64,000 nucleotides of DNA, from NCBI GenBank assembly GCA_907163375.1, contig CAJQUW010002197.1, positions 410,501 through 474,500 on the forward strand. The letters are read 5' to 3'. Under the pieces are notes generated by a model, which saw only the letters and a program-made list of their open reading frames with translations, was not told the DNA's origin and did not search any database. Positions 32,161-43,664 of the stretch are shown here, piece by piece. How positions within the stretch are numbered: position 1 is the stretch's first letter; every line of letters begins with the position of its first letter. Made by a program: the position numbers and the translations under genes. The DNA is from Prostheceraeus crozeri. Taxonomy: Eukaryota; Platyhelminthes; Polycladida; Euryleptidae.

Positions 32161-33706
32161 TAGTTCATTGTTTTTCAACAGGCGATATGAATAATATGTC
32201 TAAATTAACAACTAACAGAGCGCATTCGAGAGACAATTAAAATCATGTGTAGAATTGACATATAAATGGTTAGAATCAATGCAGAACCAGACGCAGAATA
32301 CAATCCAAACAGTCCATATGAGTGATGAAATTAATTAAAGTATTTGAGTAATAACTATATTTATCTACAAGTGTGATGAAAAGGCGAGGATTGACTAAAG
32401 GGAACAGAAGAAGAGGCGTATATTTAGAACAATGCAGACTGTGACGTCACGAAGTGTTTATGAATAGAAGCAAGAGTTTGTTCGGCAGACAGGAGTTTTC
32501 ATGGCATACTTAACTTCTTTTGCACACACTGTTCGTGTTTTCGCCAAATGAGAAAAGTAGGTTTATGAACTGGATAACATCACAATATCAGAAGCAGTAC
32601 ATTGTGTAAAATAACAATGATCTCGAACATCCTGTTGTGATAACTAGGGATGGATTGCAGACTAGGCTACGTTGACTACAAAAAACAAAAAATATAAGTA
32701 TGTTGATGTTATTTTTTAATAGGCCTAAGCAGCTATTTATCAACTATTTTGACTACATGCATATTGTCACCATTCTTTACATTTTTTAATTGAGGCAGTA
32801 AATAGGCATTTTTTATTACGAAGTATAACCGAGTCTCCATTAGAACCACGTTATGCAGTCAAAATAAAGTAGAACCCGAGAGCTGTATTATAAGACACAC
32901 GGTAGCCCTATATTGTAAATGACAAGTCGCAAACGCTTTACGGATTATACAAATCTAAAAACCGTGTTTTGCATTGAAGCATCTCTAAATGTCTTGCCTA
33001 CTATGGAAGCAGAGGTCATCAAAAATTATTTATTAGTTGCTGCTGTAAAAATTGCAATTAATTGATTGATGTCATCGAATAATGCAAATAACTGATTGCT
33101 TCCTGCTGCAATTAAAATTAATTAATTGCTCAGCCAAAGTTACTTGCCCCTGTATAGAAGCATCGGAGGATGACAGATTGTACTTACAGTCTAGAATATG
33201 CGAGTAGGCCTATATGTGAGTGCATTTTACGAAAAAATAAGAATTGTTTTGTTTTCAGTTTTCTAGCAACTTATCCACCTCCTCATTTCAACACTCTGAA
33301 TCAGTTGAACAGAGCTGGTAGTGATAGAAAGTAAAGTTTCATTCGGCCCCTACATGGATCTTGGCTGGTTATTCGACCCGAGACAGATTGTGATGTTTTT
33401 TCTGACGCTCGACTTCGATAAGTACCTAGTTCATTACAAAGCATTTTATGTACATAGCATTCTTTTAAACAAGTCATTTTATTAACCACAAGGACTGACG
33501 AACAGTAGGCTGGTGAACTGCCGGTCGCGAAAACCCAACACTATTTCCAAGCATTCTCTTCATGCTTATATATTTTCTAACACAATCGATGTAGGTCTGA
33601 TTTTCGGATCTTCGTGGAACACAAAATTATACATCTCAAATTTGCATTCTCATATTCTTCTCATATTTGCATTAAATCTCTGATCTCAGAGTTCTCCTTT
33701 TTTCAG
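32161..33706. other. non-coding stretch upstream of the host exon
   Basis: AT-rich. At about 33030-33160 lies a patch of gcaattaattgattg-type sequence with catcgaataat, related to the patch at 51640-52275. The final bases form a pyrimidine tract ending in an acceptor at 33706. Confidence 0.45.
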
Positions 33707-34504
33707 GCTGGATTTTTACTGTGACACTCAGAGTGTGAACGCTGTCGATCTCTTCTGCCTTGATTGGCGCTCCCGCCATGTCTGTTGTCATCGTGGAGCC
33801 GGCCAATGAGAGCGCGCGCGTCGATACCGCCGATACTGGCTCTTCCCCTCCTCATCGGCGAGCCTTCCCTGAGCAGGTGGACACGATCCCCACGCTCGAC
33901 GACCTCCTAAAAGCGACCGAAGACGTTCAGCCGGTACTCAGTGCCGCTGATGAGGAACTGATTCAACGCTCTCTCACTATCGCGCCTCGTCTATCTCCGA
34001 ATCGGCCACGGTCTGCCTCGTCGTCCCCCAATCGGCTTGCCGTGCCCTCCCCCGACGTCAATATGGAGGTACTCATCGAGGAGGACTCCTGTAACTTCGA
34101 TCCGGACGATATGGAGCTACAGAGACTACGAAGTTCTTCGTCAGGCCGAAGCAGTCCCATCGTGGAACCAGCTTCGGCGGCGGCTAAGAGAGGCACCCTA
34201 CAGAAGTTTCGTACGCTGTATGCACGATCCGGACCAACGCCGCAGCAGCGATTCCTCAGCGCGGAGATGGAAGGTGCCCAGAGCGGTATGGGAGATCGAC
34301 TGGCCATCAGCGACGATCGATTGGCACAGAGACGATACAGCGACACAACGCCGCTTGGCAGATCCTCGCGTTGCAGCGGGCAACATCACAGTGCTTGCTG
34401 TCATCATCATTCCAATAACCATTCAAGCAGTGCCGCAGCGAGAGAGAAGAGAGGCGTGCTTGAGGACATCGGTGCCGACTACTTGCGGATTAACGGCGGA
34501 ATCA
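33707..34504 (+). CDS. host protein-coding exon with translation start, function unknown
   Basis: A strongly supported host exon. The acceptor is ctccttttttcag/G at 33706-33707; about 70 bases of 5' UTR follow; ATG at 33778 has a strong context (cccgccATGt). The frame stays open for 242 codons plus one base to atca/GTAAGTCC at 34505. It is much more GC-rich than its flanks and has coding-like codon use. The product starts MSVVIVEPANESARVD and is low-complexity and probably disordered: Ser/Pro-rich segments with SPNRPRSASSSPNR, an acidic block (EEDSCNFDPDDMELQRLR), a His/Ser-rich run near residues 200-220, and a final EDIGADYLRINGG. Several RRYSDTTP / RSSS-like sites look like phosphorylation targets. 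I do not recognise the family; it is probably the disordered N-terminus of a larger protein. Splice phase at the donor is 1. Confidence 0.75.
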
Positions 34505-36132
34505 GTAAGTCCAAACTCATGGTGTTCCCAGTGTTTCCACATGGAAGGCGACAGGCGAAGGAAGATTCTAGGGTCGTGTGAGTCGGGAATATACGAATTA
34601 TGTACCTGGTCCGCATAGGTTAACTCACGTAGTTTTCAAGTTTGCATAAGACATGTAAGAACCAACAACTTACCACGAAACTTCAGATCCACAAAGCGAA
34701 AGGTATTTTTAATCCACATTTAAAATTTCATGCAACTTTTCACGGTACTTTGTGAATTAGAAGTATTGCGTATGGAGCGCATGGGTCGTGTTTTGGTAAA
34801 AAACATGGTTGTCTTTCCTATGCGTTTATGCTTGCGCCCATGAGATCTTGCCAGTCATTCCATCAGGTGATATTTGAGACTATTCTTTGATTTCTCAGGA
34901 CCCTACATTTTCTCATCACCAACAGCACCTGAGACTGGACAATGAACATGCAATAGACCTAGAGTAAACAAATCATTGCTGTTTTAAAAGTCGTCACAAA
35001 TGGAACGTTGAAGAGGACAGTTGTGTCTGAAGATTTCTGCCGATTGATCAAGGTTTACAGATTAAAGACAAACTTGAAAACCTGGAGGGGGAGACAGCCT
35101 ATAAGTGCCATTTATCTTCATCGTGCTATTTATTTTGTGCTGAATGAGTGAGTAGAGCTGGCAGATATAAATCTATAGGAATATGCACTAATGAAGAATT
35201 GAAGTGGTCAAGCAAACTTGTCAAGATTTTTCCTCCAAAAGTGTAACACAGTTAGATAAATGCGGCACCAATTCAAAAGAATTAGAGAACTCGGAAGTTT
35301 TCTAAATTATTTCTTCTTTGTGATTAGTTCTATTGTACGAATTTAGGTCGCCTATGAAGGATACATGTGGATCGAACCTACGAAAACAGCATTGTGGTAT
35401 TAAGATCGGTATTTATGTGACATGTAAATTATGATTCTGTGTCTTCGTATAGACCACGGACGTCATATTTCTAAGGGAAGCATGGAAATTTAGAAACCGG
35501 AATTCATATTTGTAATCTCTGCTGTTTACCCGATGAAAGTGGTATTCAAATATCAAAGAAAATTGGCATTGTTGAATTGGAAATGGAAATTGCATCTCTG
35601 ATGTTGAGTATGTTACTGACACATTTGAAGTCTTGAATTACAAAAAGAACAAAAGCATGGAATAATGCTTGAAGAAATAGCATTATATTGCGAATAACTA
35701 ACAGATTCGCTTAGTAAATGTGGTTTTGAAAGGACATGTTTGGTTACTAGCTCGTAAACTTAATCACTGAATTCAAAATAAAGTAAAAATGGAGTTTTAA
35801 ACAATCAAAAGTCTAAGGATTAGCCTTGTTCACAGGCAAAGAAAGCTTTTTTAAACAAACCTTTTTAAAGTGTATCTCCAGTGGTTGATTGCAGGTAGGA
35901 TATCATTTCTAAAACTGTCCATGATTAATCAAAATCGCAGTTTCGTTATGCATTTGATCGTCGTCTACCTCTTTTGCAGTGAATGCTATGCGGCATTATT
36001 TCATTGATGCCGGCCCCGAGCCGGCGGCAATCGTCATTGTTGCGGCTTCTGAATTAAATACCACTATCTGTGAATGCAGCCAGAAACTTCCACAGACTTC
36101 TACATGTACATGAATCATAGCACGCAGTCAGT
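34505..36132. other. intron-like stretch, no exon confirmed
   Basis: AT-rich sequence after the donor at 34505. One acceptor-like site (ctcttttgcag near 35980) is followed by about 43 open codons in a compatible phase, but the same bases hold the GC-rich inverted motif gccggccccgagccggc, so a repeat is more likely. Confidence 0.4.
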
Positions 36133-36253
36133 ACAATAGTAATCATGCCTTGTTTTTTCAAGCATCACTTATCCTTACAGCCTCGGCCGCCTTGCGGCCT
36201 CGGCTGTACGACTCATTGATGCTTTCAAAATCTAGGCATGATTGTTGTATTGT
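36133..36253. repeat. hairpin element with GC-rich apex
   Basis: Arms (acaatagtaatcatgcct... and ...aggcatgattgttgtattg) are near-complementary over about 45 bp. The apex is itself palindromic and very GC-rich (cctcggccgccttgcggcct). It is a MITE-like fold-back. A related GC-rich motif with ttcattgatgcc lies at about 35995-36030. Confidence 0.6.
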
Positions 36254-36839
36254 TAATTTGAAGATACGACATTTTATTCTTGGGGAAATCCAAAACTCAT
36301 AATTTTGCACTATCAAATTTGCTGCTGCTATTACAGTTATACCAAAAACAACCTCTTCGGTGGGTGGCCTTGCTCACAGTGTTTTACAAAGCTTGAGACA
36401 CCCATTTATTCTTCAAATAATAGAGGCTAGATAGTTCTTGCTTTGATTCGAGCTCCGTGTCGCATCGACACTTCAGTTGAATCTCAAGATCACTTTACCT
36501 CACATCCACACAATCATTGTCAGATTGACGAGCATTTTCACCTATATCTAATTATGTCCTTTTCTCATTTGCATAAAATATCGTATGTAGATAGAAAAAT
36601 CTTCACTTGCCACTGTCTTTGAAGCTTAGGGTGCTCAGTTAATTCCAATGGTTGACAATTTGGAAAACCTTTAAGTACCGGAAGCCCATACATTGTGCTG
36701 TACCTTGTTTTCAAGCAAAACTGATCTGAAACGTTCAAATAAAAATCATTTCTCGGCGAATCTGTATTATTGTTTCGTCTTCAATTATGTTACGCGTATC
36801 ATCCTCCTCATCAAAAAAGGTATTTATCTCCCAACTCAG

Positions 36840-36998
36840 CCTCGTCAGGAATACGACAGCTGGATTAGAGATGTAGTTGCACGATCTTGGCAACGTAGAA
36901 TGCGTGTAGCAAATGTAGAAAAATGTTATGATGAGGATGGGAATATTTCCTCATCACCGTCATCAATTGAAGAGAATTGCCAGATCTTGAACACATAA
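36840..36998 (+). CDS. candidate terminal coding exon of a host gene
   Basis: A pyrimidine-rich tract and acceptor (ttatctcccaactcag/C at 36839-36840) precede 52 open codons beginning PRQEYDSWIRDVVARSWQRR and ending SSIEENCQILNT, then TAA at 36996. The composition (charged, Trp-containing, no low complexity) looks like real coding sequence. An AATAAA hexamer follows at 37175. Same strand as the exon at 33707-34504, so it could be the same gene's 3' end, but no connecting exons were found. Family not recognised. Confidence 0.4.
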   Translation, partial: PRQEYDSWIRDVVARSWQRRMRVANVEKCYDEDGNISSSPSSIEENCQILNT

Positions 36999-37174
36999 AC
37001 CGATTTGTGAATAGAAATTAAGCGCATATTTGAACGCCATTCTTTACGTCCGCAACTTCACAAATTGTTGCAAATGTGATGAACTTGTGGGTTTCCTAGA
37101 CAGTCCTAATTTTGAACAAATTGAAGCAATGCTTCGAATGTTTCATTTTGAAGATAAATTCGTCTCGTCTCCCC

Positions 37175-37180
37175 AATAAA
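37175..37180 (+). promoter_or_regulatory. possible polyadenylation signal AATAAA
   Basis: Lies about 180 bp after the stop of the candidate terminal exon, in ccccAATAAAagg. AATAAA is common by chance in AT-rich DNA, so support is weak. Confidence 0.25.
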
Positions 37181-38890
37181 AGGCTTGCCGCTAAAATATT
37201 TTTACATCCGAGCTTTCGCGAGCCGTCTCGCATTCTCAAAGCTCGACAGGAGTGCAAAATGGAGATGTCCAATAACAAATACCCCGTACGTTTCAATGCA
37301 GGATCAGAGGAGATCAGATGTTAGTTGCCTTTTCATGACAATTATCAGGATATTGCATGTATTTCTCAATATAAAAATTAAATTGTTTATGACTACGTGT
37401 CAATTGAGAAAACGATAGCATTATGTTTTGTTGCACTTAATGTATGCACAAGTAATCTAAGTTACCGGCATCTTAAGATACGGGTAAAACGGAACAACTT
37501 GACTCTACCACTATAAAAATGCAGACACTTCCTTACGGAGATTATAGCATGACTAAGCAATTTGGATTCGTGTTTGCAACTTCAAATTGTAAAGTCCAGG
37601 CCTCATTGCAGGATGTGAGTTATTTCTTTATTTGTAGATGTATGTAATTCAGATGACAACTTATCTTCTTATGTGTTACTGACTCTTCATAGTTCATAAA
37701 CTTGCAAACGGATATTTATTTATTTGTAAAGATGTGAAAATCAATAAATCATGGTGTGAAAACTTAGAAGCATCTTGATGAGGAATGCACACACATTCAA
37801 GTTGTGCTCTTACTTACACACATGCGAACGTATCACGTGAAAAAAATTCGGCCCTTCTAAGTTGTCTCTTCTAATGGAACCACGGATTCCATTATTTATT
37901 TTGACTCTAATCATCAATAATATCATTTTCTTTATATTTTGCATTTTTCAGGAAAAATTTTCTAATGCTCAACTTCTACACTTTTCCATTCAAAGTTATT
38001 ACAAAAGCATCTCTTAAAATTCATGCGACAGAGACATTAACTTTGTCTACTCTTTCATGCTAGAAATCACACCCCTTCATCCGATGATTATTTATTGGCA
38101 TCTGCTTTAGCTAGTCAGCGAATGAATGTTGATGATAAGTTGGCTTGTTGATGATCATCATGCACCCGTTCCTGCACTGATGCCCTTTTCTCAGGACTCA
38201 TTGTTCTTTCATTTAACTTCACCGTCTTCATGGTTTGGTCACTTTTTTACTATCGAGTCAATTGATTGAATTTCATGTTAGGGCTAGCGAAAACCTGATG
38301 AATGATAACTTTCAGCTTCATAATGGTTGAATCGGAATCACGGTCTAGGCGTTCCTAAATATTTGAGGGATACTTCCTATCTGTATGCAATACATTCATG
38401 ATTTACATACTTGTGATAATATATTGACTTCTCAGGATTGCCACATGAGATGATCCAAACTAACATTAATTTGGAGAAAGCCAGAAGAAATCAAAATCAA
38501 AGCTCTCCCTTTTTCAATTCATAGGCGGATATAGTCAAGTAAAATGTAAGACAGTGAATAACAGGCCTTCGGCGTCCATCGCCTTCAACGGTCGATGCTT
38601 GGATGGCATTAAGGCTGCATCTGCACACAGTTATATAATTTCCCTGTATAATGGGTCGCTGGTCGTGCCCGTGCTGAAAAATTCAGCCCGGTTCCCACTC
38701 TGCCTGCCACAAAGCCTAACTGAAAGATTTGACTCTCACCTCCAGATCCTTAGTCCCTGGTATTAACCACTGAGTCACGGCATTAAAGGGTTTTTCACCT
38801 CTGTACCTAAAAGGCAACTTGATGTATACACGATTTTCCTTCTAAATCAAGTCTCACATCTGTAATAAAGTCATTGAATTATCAAAAGTC
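37181..38890. other. non-coding stretch, no gene seen
   Basis: AT-rich host DNA with no supported exon. A short GC-rich patch near 38560-38760 is open on the plus strand for 70 codons but has no splice or domain support. Confidence 0.4.
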
Positions 38891-38894
38891 TATT

Positions 38895-39110
38895 ACTAGC
38901 ACAGTGGCCTTGTGGTAGAGTGCTCGCTGTGCGTCCGGGAGCCCTGGGTTCAAATCTAGGTCGGGTCAAACCGACAACTTTTATTAAAGTAGGTGCACTC
39001 TGCATTCTTGATAAACACTCAGCGCGAAAGAATGAGAGTGGGATAAATGGAACTCGGCCACATGGAAGAGCGGCGTGTCACCGAATGTGCTTCTGAGTGT
39101 AAACAAAGAA
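38895..39110 (+). repeat. tRNA-derived SINE
   Basis: The head reads gtggccttgtggtagagtgc, a good RNA polymerase III box A, followed at the usual distance by gggttcaaatctagg, a good box B. The cloverleaf is degenerate (no clean acceptor stem), so it is a SINE and not a tRNA gene. A tRNA-unrelated body follows (cactcagcgcgaaagaatga region). Confidence 0.7.
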
Positions 39111-39779
39111 CATTTTGTAAATCATCAATGTCGAATACTCGCCAACATTTTTGAACTCTTCATGACAATGTGGAACAGAGTCGTCTGCTGGCGCCTCAAA
39201 CTTGCATCCAAATGTGGGTAATACTCTCTATTTTCATTCATTCTCTCTCGCAGCTTCAGAAAATGTCAAAGCAGACAGGGAGGTGATAAATACAGCGACT
39301 CCTCCCTGTAGTAACGCCCGTGTTGAATTTCCGTCGCCTGTAAATGAAGGAAATTCAATTTATCTGAATGAGGATGTTGATTTTCATCTGACGCAATATG
39401 TTGCGGAAATAATTATCGTCGCATCTCCTCCCCATTTGATTTTTTTTCGAACAGAGCCCCTCAGTGATAGAATATCCCGTTCTATTTCCATACTAAGTGG
39501 GCATGAAGATGATTGTTTTTTGTGCGAGAATGTCAATTCATTATCAAACATAGCTGTCTGTCGAGGGCTCAAAGTAGAACAACTCAGTTCGGGGTTTCAT
39601 TAGTCGACATCATGGTAAACTTTCAGTTATCGGAAAAATTGCGTTTGAGTCCTCGATTGAGTATCTATACAGGAAAAAGGATTCGTAGCTTCGAATGTTT
39701 ATTAACAGATAAGTATGGAATATATAAGATTCGAATGTTTAAAAGGATGAAATTCAAACAATAGCTGCAGTAACATCTT
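39111..39779. other. non-coding stretch, no confirmed gene
   Basis: A 133-codon plus-strand frame at 39202-39603 (starting at a non-ATG codon or an internal ATG) has no recognisable domain. An acceptor-like tttcattcattctctctcgcag stands at about 39231-39252, so a single internal exon cannot be ruled out. Confidence 0.3.
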
Positions 39780-40375
39780 GAGAAAAGGTCAGGAGAGATG
39801 CTGAGTCAGAGGCTTAGATGAAATAGTGCATCAGCGAAGTCATTGAGGATTGATATTGTGACAGACTGCATCAAATAGTGAAGCAGCAGAGTCAGGATGG
39901 ATGTTGTGTTGCACACCGCAGATCAAAGAATGCAGAAAAGGAGTCAGATTGGATGCTGAGTTACAGGCTTTAGACACAAGTGAATCATTGGAGAGTCACT
40001 CAGAATGGACACTGTGCCACAAACTGCATCGAATGGTGAAGCAACGGAGTTAGGAGAGATATTGAGTTGCAAGCTGTAGACAGAATAACGAAGCATGGAA
40101 GAATCAGGATGGATGCGAGACACTGCATCCGCATGATAAAGACGAATGACTGCATCATCGGAAAGCCACTCAGGATGCACACTGTGCCGGAGACTGCGGA
40201 TCAAAGAGTGAAGGAACATAGTAAGGAGAGATACTGAGTTGCATGCTGCAGACCACATAGCGAAGCATGGAAGAATTGCATGAGTGAAGCATCGGAGATT
40301 TACTCAGGATGGATACAGGTCACGAACTGCACATCAAAGACTGCAGCACTGGAGAGTTAGGATGTAAGTAGATCA
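39780..40375. repeat. degenerate minisatellite
   Basis: Imperfect tandem and nested repeats of a unit of roughly 60-80 bp with the recurring words gtcaggatggat, actgtgccacaaactgcatc, gaagcatcggag and gagagatactgagttgca. At least seven partial units are visible. Not coding. Confidence 0.75.
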
Positions 40376-40639
40376 AATCATCCGTATGTAAGTAATTTCA
40401 TTGAATGTGGATGATCAGGGTTCATGCTAGTTTCAGGAAAGTGATTGCTTTCCATTCAGCTTGATATTATGTTTGACCATTCAATTTTAATTATAAAATA
40501 CTTTAAAATATAAAATATTTTGATATTTTGGTAAATTTGATAGATTTACTTTAATCTCATTTTTCCCGGGAGGGGGAGGACAAATTTTTAGATAATGCAT
40601 CAAAGCTATAGTAGCTGTGACTCTAATTTCTACGCATTT
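40376..40639. other. non-coding interval
   Basis: AT-rich spacer with an aaaatataaaatattttgat run. Nothing else seen. Confidence 0.4.
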
Positions 40640-41072
40640 CTGATGATACTAAGTCTAAAGCCATCATTTTTGGTGTGAAAAGTCTTCAGGTCACTTCCTA
40701 TCATGTTCGTGTACCCCTGTTTATGAAGCTAAACACATGTCGGCAAACACAGGCATCTTGGATTTAATCTTCATTTAACCGCAGTCTCGAACACATTGAC
40801 GATCAGAAACACGATAATAGCGGGCACCATTCCATATCAAAACTTATGCCTGAAGACTTAGTACTTTTCACTTAATGAGAGAAAACATAGAGCATTTCAA
40901 TTTTGCTAAAAAATGCAATCTGCGTCCCATTGGATCTTGTCTGACAGGAAGAGGAACCAGCTACTGCTCGGCAGACGCGCAAATTCGAAGTAGGCAGAGG
41001 GAGTGTACATCATTTTGTGAAAATCTCATTTTCGGCCTCGTTTCATGCCGAAACTTGCCCTGGCTGCCGGAC
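40640..41072. mobile_element. relative of the GTCCGGCAGCCAG MITE, partial
   Basis: Matches 28140-28578 in order: tatcatgttcgtg, atgaagctaaacacat, gatcagaaacacgataat, acttagtacttttc, aaaaaatgcaatctgcgt, cggcagacgcgcaaattcg, and the end ctggctgccggac at 41072. The opposite terminus is not clear. Confidence 0.6.
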
Positions 41073-41784
41073 TAATTCTAGTCTCACTAACGTAAACAAA
41101 GCGAAACTTCGGATTATTGTGGTTGAGATTTATGTGACATGCGCATATCTCAGTTGGGTTATACAAGAAATACGCAAATGAAGAGAAGCCTTGGTCGTGA
41201 TCTAGCGACGAATCTAGATAATACGATGAAAATAGTACAACCTTACAAATCTAAATCATGGATTATGCGACAAATGCACAGAAGTACACATGTCATTAAT
41301 ATCGGTAGCTTGATTTAGAGAAGTCTATCGTTTCGATGTCATTGTGCTTTTTGAGTGTTGGACTTACAATTTGGACAACATCCTTGTCGATTGATTATGT
41401 ATGTTCAAAAATTGTATTCTAATCATATCCTTGGCCATGTTCATAGTTACTGGCAGAAATCAAACTCAATTTTGCAAATCAAATATTAGATAAGCCTATT
41501 CCGACAAATCAACAATGAAGGCATGCGTTTTACACTGCATCCTATCCATGGTAAAAGTACTGATGCGGGGGCCTGGTTCGACAGTGTCGGAAAATTCAAG
41601 CTTCTTTAAAGTCTGAGCTCCGTGTGCTGTGATGATCTTTAGAGTAATTCATACTTGCTTTATGTGAGGAAAATTAGGATTCAAGATCAGCAAGTGCCTC
41701 AGCAGAGTTTTTGCGAATTCTGATCTGAAGTATTTCCTTTTCGAAGTACTCACAGTTGATTTGAACAATTACAGTATTCCACAG
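41073..41784. other. non-coding interval
   Basis: AT-rich host DNA; nothing recognised. Confidence 0.4.
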
Positions 41785-42575
41785 AGTAAGCATATACAGT
41801 AGTAGGTATAGTGTCGACTCAAAAACATGTCAGCATTCAGTGAAAATTTTTATATCAAAAGATTCAGTTTTTGGGGAGATTATGTTCCTGCGGTCTAAAA
41901 CGCTTTTGATCACTTTTTGAGGAGCTAAATTTTTTGCAAATTATTCGTGTGTTTATATACCAGCGATTTGGTACCTCTATATAAGTAGTATGAAACCTAT
42001 TTGATATCAAAATGAATGAAAATTTACTAACAGGTGCCTTAATTAACTAGAAATTAAGCTGATTATCAAGGAAAATGCATGAACCGCACTATAATGCGAG
42101 TCTTCATGGAAAAGTTGAGACCTTGCTGTCCTTCTTGACTGAAATTTTAAGTTTTTAATTCAATTTTCATCGGGCATGATTTTTTGATTCACCAAATTTA
42201 TGTCTCATTTCTTGAATCTGAATAGCAATGTGGATCCATTTACATTTTTAAGGCTAATTGTCATCATTGTCTTTAATTATGATATTTTGCTCTTTTAGTG
42301 GCAGATAGTTTGTGATATGATCACGCTTAAGAAAATGCTCTTATGTAGTAAGGCTGACCATTTAAGACATCGAATTGCTAATTTAACAAACACTGCTTCC
42401 CCAAGGTTGTCATGACAGGGAGGATTTGTAGAATACTATTATTCGTTTCTTATTGCTATCATGATCAGTCATTTCCGTGGTAATTTCCTCAAAACAGTAA
42501 ACTGCATACACATTGGGGATTTAATTAATGCTGAATTGCTATTCTACCTAATATACTTACTCTATGTGGTGTTCC
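41785..42575. repeat. dispersed repeat family R1, copy 2
   Basis: Same orientation as copy 1 (22560-23412) and collinear with it from gtgtcgactcaaaaa to tacctaatatacttactcta, about 80 percent similar by eye with small gaps. Confidence 0.75.
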
Positions 42576-43656
42576 TTGTCTACTTCTCTATCTGTGAGAT
42601 CATTTTAGCCAAATCTTCCACCGAATTCGAAATTCAGCTTTTGAAATTGTATATTTCTCAATATTAGGGGTCTACGTTTGATTTTTTCTCTTGTAAGGCA
42701 CCTCTGGTGCATCATTGACTGTTTGTGTTCTAGTTAGTCCAATCATGTTTAAGTAACGTAAAATCAAATGAATATTTTTTGGCTCAGTTTGACAGCAGAG
42801 ACGGTGATGGAGATATTTTAATCCTGAGTGCTGCTTCAGGATGGCAAATAACATGAATTTTGTTTCCTATTTCATGAGCTGAATTATTCAAACACAGGAT
42901 TTAAACTTTTCATGGCAATCGATTGAATCTAATCATTTCAACGAGTAATTATTAATACCGAAGTGTCATTTGCTCTACGGCAGACGTCCTTATCAAAGTT
43001 CTACCTTCTATAACCGAGCTTAAACCATATTATTGACGTAAATAAATTAATTTAGTAGCCCTTATCTATTTTCTTCCAGCTCTTGCAATCTGAATGAACG
43101 ATGCTTTTATCAGCAAGATATCGTTCAGAGAGCGTAGGATTTATCTATCAAATGTATACAAAAGTGATATTCATCGATTTTGAGAAAATTAGTCAAATCT
43201 TGCTGAGTTTTTTGGTAGAGATTTGTTCATTTATTGCGTTTGTCTTTGAATTACCAATAAGTTGCCAATAAATAAATAGCCAATTATTTCATGTAATAAA
43301 TAAATTGCCAATGGCATCATAAAATCATTCAGAAGTACATGTACGTCCAGGACACACAACGTACTTGTAATGGGGGAGTGTTAAATTTGACTTCCATTTT
43401 ACACTTGCAAATACATCGGCTTTCCCAAACAATTTTCCTTCTAATAGAAGCAATTGATTATATTGGCACAGCGATTACTGCCACTACTTTGATGCTTAAT
43501 ATGAAGTTTATAATCGCAGTAATTTTATTGAATTATGGGTAAGTCAGGTTTTTTGTCATATTCTACAATTTTCGTAGCAGCGCTTTTTTGACCTTAGCCA
43601 TGCATTTCAGGATGATCAGGATTGCAAAACATTAATGACAATTTCTCCTAAAGTGA
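42576..43656. other. non-coding interval
   Basis: AT-rich. A short direct repetition of ccaataagttgccaataaat occurs near 43250-43315. No gene seen. Confidence 0.4.
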
Positions 43657-43664
43657 TCTGAGTC
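43657..43664. repeat. target site duplication of the hAT element, left (tctgagtc)
   Basis: Eight bases identical to those at 46253-46260; 8 bp is the hAT norm. Confidence 0.9.

Noticed and set aside
33963-34346. 127-codon minus-strand frame
   Set aside because: Antisense to the GC-rich host exon at 33707-34504, whose splice sites and start are all on the plus strand.
35980-36110. Internal host exon after a cctcttttgcag acceptor
   Set aside because: Phase is compatible with the upstream donor, but the bases are occupied by a GC-rich inverted motif related to the hairpin at 36133 and there is no good donor.
38895-38970. tRNA gene
   Set aside because: Box A and box B are good, but there is no acceptor stem closing the cloverleaf and a SINE body follows.
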